From Alphaproteobacteria bacterium (GTDB taxonomy: Bacteria > Pseudomonadota > Alphaproteobacteria > DSM-16000 > Inquilinaceae), in NCBI GenBank assembly GCA_009909005.1, contig JAAAOG010000075.1, positions 1 to 60,524 on the forward strand: a DNA stretch of 60,524 nucleotides, given 5' to 3'. Below, piece after piece: positions 43,407 through 52,317 of this stretch. Positions within the stretch are counted from its first letter, which is position 1. Every line of letters begins with the position of its first letter. The translations under genes were made by a program, and so were the position numbers. The notes beneath the pieces are model-generated. The model was not told where the DNA came from. It searched no databases and saw only the letters and a program-made list of their open reading frames with translations.

Positions 43407-44494
43407 GGTCTTGCCCCACGACCGCTATAGCGGATCTCCGTTGCCGCCGCTTCTGCCCGCCTCAATTTCTCCTCCGCAGAAAGTCCTCCGACCAGCGATG
43501 CCAAGGTATCCGCCGATTTGCCCGAGCCAGCGATAGTGGCGCTATTCTGTGGAGCAGGTTGCCCTGATTTTGCAGACTTATCAAAGAAGGAATGCCGAAA
43601 TACCATCTTCCATGCCTTCTGGGCATCTTCACCGGTTATCGAATCATCGTCTTTCGTAAGTGGATCGAGGTCGTCGACTGCCTTCTCGGCTGCTTCGATC
43701 AAACGTCCAATTCTCTCGACATCTTTTTTGCGCCCAACGACGCTCCCGTTAGCCATAATTAGCTGGTTTTTTGACCGATGACTAAGCCCCCTCAAGGTCT
43801 CGTATACAGACTCGTCATCACGTCCTTCGACCGGCACATAGCACTCAATTGCTAGCGCTGTGGCCAATAGTCCTCCAGGGAATTTCTTGTTCTTTCGAAA
43901 AGAATGAACTTTGGCAAAGTACTTTACGAACCGAATTATACGCCGGAGTTGGTTGGGCCCGTTATCTTGAGGGCTCTTATCGGCTATCTGCTTCTCAATC
44001 CATCTATTCATCGAGCCAGGGTCAGACGATATCCAGTCACTCTCGGCGGCGATCTCATAAAGGTAGGCATCACCGTTTATAGATCTTTTTATAACCGGGA
44101 AATCACACTGATACCCGTCAGCGTACGCGACGCGCACGCACTTGGATTTTACCTCAGGATCGTTCTTCAGATTTGCCGCTTTCTTGGCGATTGCGTCCCT
44201 GACCCATCCTTTGGTCGTCTTCGGCGTCTTCGCATCGTCTGCTTCGAAAACGACGCCCATATCGATGTCGTAACGACTTTCTTCATCCCCCTCCGGAGGT
44301 TGGGTCATCGTTTTCTGCGCATAGCCCCCTTGGTTGATCCAGTCTACGGGCAGCGGCTTGCAAAGATCATTCAGCCCATCCTTAATCCTATTGCGATTCA
44401 GATCCCTGCGATCCCTCATCTGCTTCTGCTGCTCGCGAGTCAGCGTCACATGCTGATCGTGAAAGCGCCTCACTTCTCTGGAATGATCATACAT
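43382..44494 (-). CDS. CD-NTase (cGAS/DncV-like nucleotidyltransferase)
   Basis: 370 residues from the ATG at 44494, preceded by GGAGG. Nucleotidyltransferase motifs of the CBASS synthase: activation-loop GGYAQKT at 56-62 (canonical GS is GG here), catalytic Asp76 and Asp78 in YDIDMGVVF, and third Asp131 in QCDFPV. A helical OAS1-C-like region follows (RRIIRFVKYFAKVHSF). It would make a cyclic di- or trinucleotide on infection. The C-terminus ends in RPWSGLQIR, with a Gly close to the end that an E2 could target. Lower GC than surroundings. Divergent from the Cap15-like effector gene. Confidence 0.88.
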   Translation of the reverse strand: MYDHSREVRRFHDQHVTLTREQQKQMRDRRDLNRNRIKDGLNDLCKPLPVDWINQGGYAQKTMTQPPEGDEESRYDIDMGVVFEADDAKTPKTTKGWVRDAIAKKAANLKNDPEVKSKCVRVAYADGYQCDFPVIKRSINGDAYLYEIAAESDWISSDPGSMNRWIEKQIADKSPQDNGPNQLRRIIRFVKYFAKVHSFRKNKKFPGGLLATALAIECYVPVEGRDDESVYETLRGLSHRSKNQLIMANGSVVGRKKDVERIGRLIEAAEKAVDDLDPLTKDDDSITGEDAQKAWKMVFRHSFFDKSAKSGQPAPQNSATIAGSGKSADTLASLVGGLSAEEKLRRAEAAATEIRYSGRGARPWSGLQIR

Positions 44495-44579
44495 CTTGCG
44501 GTCCTCCGAAACAAGACCATCTAGGTGGGAGCTGCTCGCGAGAGGCGCAAGGCAGTGTTTACGAAAAGTTCGAGACACC

Positions 44580-45320
44580 ATGTATCAGCTCATACCGGCC
44601 ACCTGGCGCACCACCGCCCTAACGCTTTTCGGCGTTTTGGCGATTTGTGCGATGGGTGTCCCCGAATGGTTCGGTCTTGCGATGTCGCCTTATCAAGTGG
44701 CAGCGGCTCTTGCGATCTTGGTTCTGGGGTTGCTCGCAGTCGCTTTCGGATCGTCAAACTACCATAGTCCATGGCGCTGGCTCTGGCGAAAAATGCCGAT
44801 ACTCAACAAAGCATTGTTTCCGGATCTAAATGGAGTATGGGTCGGGACAACAAGATCAAATTGGCCTGTAATTAGAAACCTTTTGGACGCGGCCAAGGGC
44901 GAAGTCTTGAGCGTAAAAGATTCCCATGATGTTCCGCTTCAGGAAAATGGTATGGCGCTTATCATTGATGCAAACCTTTTTCGGGTTAATATAAAAGCGT
45001 ATGTGGCTAGTACGTCTGGGAATTCACGATCTATAACATTTGCTCTTGATAGATACCCGACGGATAAAGACATACGACTAACCTATCTCTATAAGCAGAA
45101 AACCCCAGATCCAAGGCAATCAGACGAAAGTGAGCACTTTGGAGCCGCCTCACTCTGTTTTGAGAATGCAAACTTTGATAAATGTGATGGCTTCTATTGG
45201 AATCGCCGCAAATGGCGCGAAGGCATGAATACAGCAGGAATACTTGAATTCGTTCGGAAAACTGATAATTATGACCCAAAGAAACACGACCTTTTCCAGT
45301 TTGCAAAAACCGATTTTTGA
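44580..45320 (+). CDS. Cap15-like CBASS effector (2TM plus beta-barrel)
   Basis: 246 residues from the ATG at 44580. Two membrane helices (about 11-28 and 37-58) are followed by a beta-rich domain starting FPDLNGVWVGTTRSNWP at 80-96, with strand patterns SITFALDRYPTD and EHFGAASLCFE. This matches Cap15 (S-2TM-beta) CBASS effectors, which bind a cyclic nucleotide in the barrel and oligomerise to disrupt the inner membrane. It is 85 bases away from and divergent to the CD-NTase gene, whereas most CBASS operons are co-directional. AT-rich coding sequence. Confidence 0.85.
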   Translation: MYQLIPATWRTTALTLFGVLAICAMGVPEWFGLAMSPYQVAAALAILVLGLLAVAFGSSNYHSPWRWLWRKMPILNKALFPDLNGVWVGTTRSNWPVIRNLLDAAKGEVLSVKDSHDVPLQENGMALIIDANLFRVNIKAYVASTSGNSRSITFALDRYPTDKDIRLTYLYKQKTPDPRQSDESEHFGAASLCFENANFDKCDGFYWNRRKWREGMNTAGILEFVRKTDNYDPKKHDLFQFAKTDF

Positions 45321-45344
45321 GTATTAGCGGCTTAAAAATCTACT

Positions 45345-46103
45345 TTAATTGCGCGCATCAAACACCCCCGCCCTGTGACTGGCCAAGTAAGGCCGATGCG
45401 CCGTCTTGAGGCCGGTCAGCGGCGGCAGGGCGTTGAGGCGCAGGGCGGCGCGGTCGGCGGGGGCAAGGCCAGGGGAGACGATCAGGGCGCCGTTGTCGGC
45501 GAAAGTGATCAGGCCGGCGTCGAAGGCGGCGTCGAGATGGGCGGCGAGGAGCAGGCCGTTGTGGATGTCAAGCCGCTCTGCGTCGGTCTCGCAGGCGGCC
45601 CAGGGCTTCATGTGGCTGGCGCGCAGCAGGCGGGGATGGGTGATCCCGGTCAGCGGGCAGGCGCCGCCCCAATATTCCAAAAGCGCGGCACGGAAAATGT
45701 CCTGACCGACCCGCTGGACGACCAGGCGTTCGGCCTCGGTGGCTTTCGGCAGCGCCCGGGTGCGGTCGCGGAAGCTGTCCAGCGGCGCGGTCGGCAGGCT
45801 GCGGGCGAGGCGGAACAGCCGGCGGATGATCGGCCCCAGCTCCGCCACCGCCACGGCTGTGCCGCCATCAGGCCGGCGCAGGGACGCGGCGCCGAGCTCG
45901 GCCGCGACCTCCGCCATCGCCCCCTCATGGGCGAAGCCGACCAGCCACTGCCCGTCGGCACGCGCGACCCAGAGCCGCCAGGGGCAGGCCAGCCCGGTGA
46001 AGGCCGCCCAGCCATCCTCTTCCCCCTGCGGCAGGCCGAAGCCATTGTCCTCGGTCAGCCGCTCCAGCTCCAGACACTGCAGGGTGGTGAGGGGCTGAAG
46101 CAT
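45345..46103 (-). CDS. HNH endonuclease (last gene of defence operon)
   Basis: 252 residues from the ATG at 46103. The C-terminal HNH domain has WGGACPLTGITHPRLLRASHMKPW and later NGLLLAAHLDAAFDAGLITF, the pattern of restriction-type HNH nucleases (CxxTG...SHxxPW...NG...H). The N-terminal 130 residues are a variable region, likely for DNA or target recognition. It follows the YwgA-like gene by 5 bases, high-GC like the operon, and is the last gene of the six-gene unit. It may provide the cleavage activity the helicases lack. Confidence 0.85.
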   Translation of the reverse strand: MLQPLTTLQCLELERLTEDNGFGLPQGEEDGWAAFTGLACPWRLWVARADGQWLVGFAHEGAMAEVAAELGAASLRRPDGGTAVAVAELGPIIRRLFRLARSLPTAPLDSFRDRTRALPKATEAERLVVQRVGQDIFRAALLEYWGGACPLTGITHPRLLRASHMKPWAACETDAERLDIHNGLLLAAHLDAAFDAGLITFADNGALIVSPGLAPADRAALRLNALPPLTGLKTAHRPYLASHRAGVFDARN

Positions 46104-46108
46104 CCCCG

Positions 46109-46630
46109 TCAGGCGGCAAGGCCCAGATCGGCCAGCACCTGTTCCGCCCGGGCAATGTTCTGATCGGTGGCCTTGATCGTCTTGCGAGCCTTGAGAGTCG
46201 CCTTCCAGTCTGGCGCCTTTTCCGCATGGCGCAACCAATGGATGGTCGCCGCCAGTTCCAGAATCACCGAAGGCTCTTTCTTGAGACGCGCAACCTCTTG
46301 CTGAGCATCGGCCGCCGGCAGTCCCAGAAGAGTTTCGGACTTGGCCGGTGGCTCTAAGCCCTTCCAACGAAAGGCGCTGTAGGTCGTGCCCCGTCCCGTC
46401 TCGCGGATTTCTTCCTCGATCCGGTCGGAGAAGACGACGCCAAAATCCAACGCGTCGGCCAGATCGCGGCAGAAAGGGCCATAATGGTGGTACACGAAGG
46501 AAAGATCGCGGCAGCCGGCCTTTTGCTGGAGCAGATAGGCGATCTTCTGGAGCCGGATGCGACCGACTATGTCGCCGTCGGCGGCACTGAACAGTTCGGC
46601 TAGGTGCTCTTCGGCGCTCATGGGTTTCAC
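46109..46630 (-). CDS. YwgA-like protein
   Basis: 173 residues, its ATG overlapping the HD gene stop (ATGA). The N-terminus GRIRLQKIAYLLQQKAG and FVYHHYGPFCRDLADAL resembles Bacillus YwgA and the related SocA/DUF4065-like regulators. In Bacillus ywgA lies beside an HD-domain gene (ywfO), as here, which supports the assignment. Function is unknown; it may inhibit or adapt the HD enzyme. Moderate similarity only. Confidence 0.6.
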   Translation of the reverse strand: MKPMSAEEHLAELFSAADGDIVGRIRLQKIAYLLQQKAGCRDLSFVYHHYGPFCRDLADALDFGVVFSDRIEEEIRETGRGTTYSAFRWKGLEPPAKSETLLGLPAADAQQEVARLKKEPSVILELAATIHWLRHAEKAPDWKATLKARKTIKATDQNIARAEQVLADLGLAA

Positions 46631-48018
46631 CGTCCGGTTCTTGCGATGCGCTCCGCCCTGTCGTGGTCCTTTTCCTCCAAAAAATAATATCGGACCAAGA
46701 TCTTGGGTCTTTCGAACCCTTTGCTGATAAGGGTGTCGGGAAACCGCGTAATTTCCCGCAGTCCTTCGGTCGTACGAACCCTTATGACTTTATGCTCTTT
46801 CGCAGGCTTGCCGTCCAGCGCCGAATAGAAACTGATCGGCGCTGCGTCGCGGAACACGGTAACCTCGAGCTGCTCCTTGAAGGCCTGCTGGAGCTTTTTA
46901 TCCGTGCTACCGACCATGGTCGCGTCCGCTGGATGGTGCGCCGAAACGTCCAAACACCGCAACCGCTGCCGATGCAGCAGCCGCTGTGCCAACCCCCGCG
47001 GATAGCCAGCACCTTTTCGGTGCAGTCTCTCGATAACGCCCCAGACCATGACGTCGTCCAGCTGTACATAATCTTGGACTTCACCGACGCCATCGGCGGT
47101 CAAGAGTCTCATCAGTGGATGATCGGCTTCGATGCCGCTTTCTGCGGCATTTTCCGGTTTTCCCAGCCAGCATAGCAGAGCGCCCAGCACCTGCTCGAAG
47201 CCGCGCGTCGTCTTATGCATGTAAACGTTGCTGTACAGGCGATATCGGGCAAGCAGGAAATCCTCTGCGGCGGCGCGTCCCTTCTCCGAGAAGGCAAAGG
47301 TCGAAACTGTCGAAAGTTCACCGTTCTCATCCTCGCCGCTGAGTGGAATGTCCTCGATAATCAGGCTGTCGAACAGCCACTCGCTGTCGAACAGCCACTC
47401 GCTGTCGAATGCCCCCGCATGAGTGCCGGTCATGTACCTGTCCCGGGCGAGGTAATCCAGCCGGTCGGCATCGAAGGAGCTGGAGATCACCGCGTGATAG
47501 ATGTCGCTCGGATCGTCGGCCTCAATCACGGCGGCAATTTCATCCGGCAGACCCGGGTCGTCAGATAGCAGCGGCGAGATGGCGCCAGCCGGGTTCTTGA
47601 TGATCTCCGCGCTGTAATATTCATGCTTCCTATAATCCGCTTCCCGGCTTTTCTGGGTCAGCAACGCTCGGCGGGCGCCTTCGAAGGTGTGGCTGAACGG
47701 ACCGTGCCCGATATCGTGCAGCAGAGCGGCGAGGCGTATGACTTTGGCCCTGCGCTCGTCCAGACCTCCATTCAGCTTCTCGATGATGCGCAGCAGGCGG
47801 CGGGCGTTGTGATAGACGCCGAGGGAGTGGGCGAAGCGGGTGTGGGTGGCGCCGGGGAAGATGAACTCGCTGACGCCGAGCTGACGGATGCGGCGCAGGC
47901 GCTGGAATTCCGGCGTGTTGATCAGCCGCCAGGCCAACTGGTCGACATCGTCATTTTCGTCGAAAACGATCAGATTGTGGATCGGATCGCGGACGCGCTG
48001 GGTCTTTGGTTCGGTCAT
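46627..48018 (-). CDS. HD-domain phosphohydrolase (YwfO/YdhJ-like, SAMHD1-type)
   Basis: 463 residues. The HD motif is complete: THTRFAHSLGVYHNARRLLR with His64, LLHDIGHGPFSH with His101-Asp102, and the later Asp in FDADRLDYLARD. This is the fold of dNTP triphosphohydrolases (SAMHD1/dGTPase) and of YwfO/YdhJ. It starts within the methylase stop (ATGA overlap) and ends in the YwgA-like start, so three genes are translationally linked. It could lower dNTP pools during phage infection (inference). An in-frame 18-bp tandem duplication in the middle repeats FDSEWL. Confidence 0.88.
   Translation of the reverse strand: MTEPKTQRVRDPIHNLIVFDENDDVDQLAWRLINTPEFQRLRRIRQLGVSEFIFPGATHTRFAHSLGVYHNARRLLRIIEKLNGGLDERRAKVIRLAALLHDIGHGPFSHTFEGARRALLTQKSREADYRKHEYYSAEIIKNPAGAISPLLSDDPGLPDEIAAVIEADDPSDIYHAVISSSFDADRLDYLARDRYMTGTHAGAFDSEWLFDSEWLFDSLIIEDIPLSGEDENGELSTVSTFAFSEKGRAAAEDFLLARYRLYSNVYMHKTTRGFEQVLGALLCWLGKPENAAESGIEADHPLMRLLTADGVGEVQDYVQLDDVMVWGVIERLHRKGAGYPRGLAQRLLHRQRLRCLDVSAHHPADATMVGSTDKKLQQAFKEQLEVTVFRDAAPISFYSALDGKPAKEHKVIRVRTTEGLREITRFPDTLISKGFERPKILVRYYFLEEKDHDRAERIARTGR
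47365..47400. repeat. 18-bp in-frame tandem duplication inside the HD gene
   Basis: GCTGTCGAACAGCCACTC occurs twice in tandem (47365-47382, 47383-47400), with a 9-base partial third copy. It adds six residues and does not break the frame. Confidence 0.95.
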
Positions 48019-51000
48019 GGCGTCACCCCCTCCAGCGCGTCATAGGCGGCGAGGACGAGGCGGCTTGTGCGGTATTCGCCGTGCTGGGCGATTTCCTTGT
48101 CGCGGAGACCGCGGAAGGTTTCGGACGGGTAGTCGGGGCCGTGCGTGTCCGTGGGATCGAGGACATAGCGCAGCTCGTCGCGGCTGAGGCCGTATTTGCG
48201 GGCGAAGAAGCCGTCCAGCTCGGCGCGGAGCCGGGCGCGGCGCTCCGGGTCCCAGGGAAAGGGCGGGCCGGCATGGCCCAGATCCTCGGCCCAGGGGCGC
48301 ATGGCGTGGCTGGTATAGGTGAGTTCGAGGACGCGCGGGGCGATGAAGTCGAGATCGGCGGCGCTGAAGGCAGAGGGCGGGACGACGGCTAGCTGTTTGA
48401 AGACATTATACTTCAGATGCGTTCCCCCGACCTTTTGTCTTGCAGCGAAATCGAGCGCCAAGGAAGCCATACAGCCAGCGAGACAGGCTGCCTGTCGTGC
48501 TGGGACGCCGATTGGGTACTTCAGCAAAAGCGTGTCCCCAGTCCCCACGCGCGGAAACACCGTGGCGATAACCGTCCGTTCGTCGGTCGAGCGGCAGATG
48601 TCGCGCCAGCCCATCAGCCAGCGGGGTTGTTTGCGGTCGATGAGCAGGGCGGCCTTGTCCAGCGGGTCAGGTGGAGCATCGGCGAGGGCCCGAAGGTCTT
48701 CGGCATCGAGCGGGGCCTTGCGCTGCAGCGCCGGCCAGGCCTTGCGGACGGCCGGCTTGGCGAGCCAGCGGTCGGGCGTCGTGCCCAGCGCTTCGGTCCA
48801 GGGGTGGCCGCGGCCGAGGGTGCGCAGCAGATCGTCGCCGCGGGCCGGGCGGCCATGGACGGCGGGCCAGGCGGCGGCGACATGGTCGGCCAGCGCCTTC
48901 AGCGCCTTGGCCGGGTCTTCGGCCCGCGCGGCGCCTTTCAGGCCGGACGAGACCCGGGCGGCGCGCAGCCGCACCTCCGTCGCCGGGACCCAATAGCGGG
49001 GCACGGGCTCGAAAGCCGGGTCGGCCTTTTCGGCCAGGGTCACATCGCGCGCGCCCTCCTCGTCCGCCGACGCGCCGTCGCCATAGGTCGCCCAGCGATG
49101 GTCGAAATGATGAATCATCTTGGCTTCATAGAGCGGCACATACCGCTCCTCGCCGTCAGCCTTGACCCAATCCGTCCCGTCCCGCTCCCACCCGCCGGCC
49201 GAAAGCGTGTCTGCGCCGCGAAAGAGGCCGCTGTCATTCGACATGTGGAACATGGCCTGAAAGACGACGCCCCAGGGATTGACATCGCCTCCCTGGTCCT
49301 CCGGCCGCTCCGCTATCAGCACCGGCACGCGGTCGTAGATGCTCGCGGTCAGGGCGGCGTCGGCCTGGGAGCGAAAGATCGGCGCGGTCTTGGTGTTGGG
49401 GTTGATGCGGGCGATCTGCGGCGGCGTCAGGGTGAAGCGCCGACGGCCGTCTTCCAGCTCGCCAGTCGACAGCAGGAAGAAGGCGAATTCGGCCAGATCA
49501 GCCGGCCCAAGCGAGAGGATCGAGAATTTGAAGCTGCGGTGGACGCCGGGGAAAATGCCTTGCCGGTTTTCGAAATCGATCAGCGCGGCAAGACGCCGCC
49601 CGTCGATCAGACTGCCGAAAAACGCCGCCGTAGAACTGTCGGTGGCGATGCCGGTTGGGACGATCACACCGGCGCGGCCGCGATCGCCGATGAGCATCGC
49701 GAAGGATTCGGCGAAGAGGGCGTAGGTGTTGACGTCGCCGGTTCCGGTCAACGGAAAGCGCACGCCCGAGCGGGCAAAGGCGCTGGCGGCTTCGGCCTCG
49801 CGCCTGGCGGCCTGGAAGGCCTCGAACAGCCGGCGGTCGGCGCTGCCCTCCTCTGCCTGGCCGAGCGCGGCGATCATGCGCTGGCGTTCGGCGGCGTTGC
49901 GGGCCTTGGCGATCTCCGGGGCGCGGCCGGCGAAATACTCCTGCTCCTGGAGCTTGATGCGCTCCCAGGGCGGGTTGCCGATCACCGCGTCGAAGCCGCC
50001 GGCGGCCATTTCGGCCGGGAAGGCGATCGGCCAGTGCAGGGCGCGGAGGTCCCAGGCGAGGCCGTCGGCGGCGGCGAGCAGCGGGCCATAGACCGGCTCG
50101 CCGCGGGCGGCCGCCCAGACATGGCCGGTCAGCGGCACGGCCGGCCGGGCCAGCGCCTCCCGCCGCGCCTCGGTGCCGGTCGGCAGCGCCGGCTTGCGGG
50201 CGAAGAAGGCAGCGATAAACAGGTCGCAGGCCTGCTTGCGGCGCCGCCAGCCTTCGCCCTCGGTCAGCTTCCGGAAGGCGCGGCGCTTGGCGGCGATCGC
50301 CTCGACGCTGTCCTCGGGCAGGGCGGCGGCGGCGCGGGCCTCGTCGACCAGCGCCGCCGGCGGGCGCAGCTCGGATAAGAGGCCGGTGGCGGCCTTGCCC
50401 TCGCGCTGCTCCTTGTTCCATTTGCGCCATGTCTTCGCCGCGTCCTTGTCGTCGCCGGTCAGCCCTTCATAGGCGGCATCCGGCACGCCCTCGGTCAGGG
50501 CGGCGAGGTCCATGATTCCGATCAGGCTGTCGCCGCAGAGGATGCGGGCGTCGAGGAAGCTGAGCGGCTTGCCGGGCTCCAGCGCCTCGATCCACAGCGC
50601 GACCTTGCACAGCTCGACCGCCAGGGGGTTGCGGTCGACGCCGTAGATGCAGTGGGAGACGACCTCCCGCAGCGCATGCTGGAACTCCTCGCGGCCGGGC
50701 GCGCCGGGACTGCGCAGGGCGGCGAGGCGGGCGGCCATGCGCCGCGCCGCGCCGAGCAGAAAGTGCCCGGAACCGCAGGCAGGGTCGAGCAGGGTCAGTT
50801 TGAGCAGCGCGGCGGCCGGGTCGGCCGTCGCCTCGGCGCGGTCGAGCAGCGGGTCGAGCGTCTTGTCGAGGACCAGGCGGACCAGGGCGTCGGGGGTGTA
50901 ATAGCTGCCGGTGCTCTTGCGCTCCGACCCGGCGGCGCCGGTCTGGTCGCGGAAGCCGAAGGTCCGGGCCTCGACATTGACCTCGGGGATCAGCTCCAGC

Positions 51001-52316
51001 AGGCCCTCATAGACCGAGCCCAGCTCCTCGGTCTCCATGTCGCGCCAGTTGACGCGGGACAGGGATTGGCCGGGCGGACGGATCCAGGCAAGGCGGAAGA
51101 TCGCCTCCATGATCTGCCGGTTGCCGATGCGGGCCGCGTCCAGCCAGGGCGTGCGGCCCGGGTCGAACAGCCCGCCCAGCCCAGGCAGGCCGAGCGCCGG
51201 CGCGCCGCGGATAAGGGCGCGGAACAGGGCGCGCAGCCCGTCCCAGGCATCGTGATGGCGGTTCCAGGCGGTGCGATGAATGGCCCGCTCCCGCAGCCGG
51301 CCGACGCCATAGCCCTCGGCATAGGCGCGCCGGGCCGTCGCCGGCGTGCCGGACGGGTGCAAGAGGTCGCGGTCCTCGGCGGCGAACAGGAAGATCAGGC
51401 GATAGACGGCGCCGAGCAGCTCCTCATGGAAGCCTTGCGGCGTCAGCGTGCCGCTCGCCAGCGCCTCGCGCAGGGCGGCGTTGGCGGGATGGCTGATCGC
51501 CCCCTGGCCGAGCAGCGCCAGAGCCGTCTCGACGCCGGCGCGGAGCTTGTCGCGGGCGGCGACGCCGTCCTGCTTGCCCTGCTCCCGCCAACGCTCCAGC
51601 GGGCAGTCCGACGGCAGGGCCGGCGCGGCGCCGAAGCGGCTGCGGTGGACCAGCAGCCACAGGGCGGAGAAGTCGGCATAAAGCCGGTCATGGAAGATCT
51701 TGGCGAGGTCGGCCTCGATCCAGGCCGGGCGGGTCAGGCTGAGATTGTCGCGCAGCAGGCGCAGCGTCCGCCCGTCCGTCGCCAGGCCCCACAGGCAGCG
51801 CTCCTCATTGTTCAGGTACTCCTGGAGCAGCTGCGTGGCCGACCGCCGGCGGCCGCCATCGGCAAAGCGTTCGTGCAGCACGTCGAGCCCGGTGCGCTGC
51901 CGCCCCGGATCGACCGCGGGCGCAATCACCACCGGGACACGGCCATCGCCGGCGGCATGGCCGATCGGGAAGACGCGGTCATTGTTGTGGACCGGCGCGA
52001 CGGGGGCGATATCGGCGAAGCCGAACACGTCGCGGAGCAGGCCCGGCAGGACGGCGCGGGCCATCTCGGGATCGGCGGCGTGGCCGGCGTCGAACCGGGC
52101 CCATTGGGCTTCGGCCATGCGGAAGGCGCGGGCGATCTCGTCGCGCAACTCCAGCCCTTCCGGGATGCCATAGGCGCGGCGGTCTGCGGCGTCGCCGGCC
52201 GGCTCGGCGATGCGGGCGACCATGTCGGGGGTCAGAAGGCCGCCGGCGACCTCGATGGCCGGGAAGGATAGCTGCCGGGCGCGCCGGGTCGGGCGGGGGC
52301 GTGCGGTCCGGGCCAT
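48015..52316 (-). CDS. Large N6-adenine DNA methylase (Eco57I/DrmMI-like)
   Basis: 1433 residues from the ATG at 52316. The gamma-class methylase motifs are [12 protein letters not shown] at 511-522 (S-adenosylmethionine site) and NPPWERI at 781-787 (target base). The N-terminal 450 residues are a domain without clear nuclease motif; a TaqI/Eco57I-like specificity region follows the catalytic part ([18 protein letters not shown] and after). It is translationally linked to the SNF2 helicase (one base between stop and start) and the HD gene (ATGA). As in DISARM class 1, it would mark host DNA so that the helicases ignore it; whether it modifies host DNA here is inferred. Confidence 0.88.
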   Translation of the reverse strand: MARTARPRPTRRARQLSFPAIEVAGGLLTPDMVARIAEPAGDAADRRAYGIPEGLELRDEIARAFRMAEAQWARFDAGHAADPEMARAVLPGLLRDVFGFADIAPVAPVHNNDRVFPIGHAAGDGRVPVVIAPAVDPGRQRTGLDVLHERFADGGRRRSATQLLQEYLNNEERCLWGLATDGRTLRLLRDNLSLTRPAWIEADLAKIFHDRLYADFSALWLLVHRSRFGAAPALPSDCPLERWREQGKQDGVAARDKLRAGVETALALLGQGAISHPANAALREALASGTLTPQGFHEELLGAVYRLIFLFAAEDRDLLHPSGTPATARRAYAEGYGVGRLRERAIHRTAWNRHHDAWDGLRALFRALIRGAPALGLPGLGGLFDPGRTPWLDAARIGNRQIMEAIFRLAWIRPPGQSLSRVNWRDMETEELGSVYEGLLELIPEVNVEARTFGFRDQTGAAGSERKSTGSYYTPDALVRLVLDKTLDPLLDRAEATADPAAALLKLTLLDPACGSGHFLLGAARRMAARLAALRSPGAPGREEFQHALREVVSHCIYGVDRNPLAVELCKVALWIEALEPGKPLSFLDARILCGDSLIGIMDLAALTEGVPDAAYEGLTGDDKDAAKTWRKWNKEQREGKAATGLLSELRPPAALVDEARAAAALPEDSVEAIAAKRRAFRKLTEGEGWRRRKQACDLFIAAFFARKPALPTGTEARREALARPAVPLTGHVWAAARGEPVYGPLLAAADGLAWDLRALHWPIAFPAEMAAGGFDAVIGNPPWERIKLQEQEYFAGRAPEIAKARNAAERQRMIAALGQAEEGSADRRLFEAFQAARREAEAASAFARSGVRFPLTGTGDVNTYALFAESFAMLIGDRGRAGVIVPTGIATDSSTAAFFGSLIDGRRLAALIDFENRQGIFPGVHRSFKFSILSLGPADLAEFAFFLLSTGELEDGRRRFTLTPPQIARINPNTKTAPIFRSQADAALTASIYDRVPVLIAERPEDQGGDVNPWGVVFQAMFHMSNDSGLFRGADTLSAGGWERDGTDWVKADGEERYVPLYEAKMIHHFDHRWATYGDGASADEEGARDVTLAEKADPAFEPVPRYWVPATEVRLRAARVSSGLKGAARAEDPAKALKALADHVAAAWPAVHGRPARGDDLLRTLGRGHPWTEALGTTPDRWLAKPAVRKAWPALQRKAPLDAEDLRALADAPPDPLDKAALLIDRKQPRWLMGWRDICRSTDERTVIATVFPRVGTGDTLLLKYPIGVPARQAACLAGCMASLALDFAARQKVGGTHLKYNVFKQLAVVPPSAFSAADLDFIAPRVLELTYTSHAMRPWAEDLGHAGPPFPWDPERRARLRAELDGFFARKYGLSRDELRYVLDPTDTHGPDYPSETFRGLRDKEIAQHGEYRTSRLVLAAYDALEGVTP

Positions 52317-52317
52317 G

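Noticed and set aside
47365-47409. Tandem repeat as a CRISPR or iteron array
   Set aside because: Only two and a half copies of an in-frame 18-bp unit inside a gene, with no spacers.
48417-50378. 653-codon open frame on the plus strand opposite the methylase
   Set aside because: It is antisense to a well-supported methylase and is rich in Arg/Gly/Ala without any recognisable domain.
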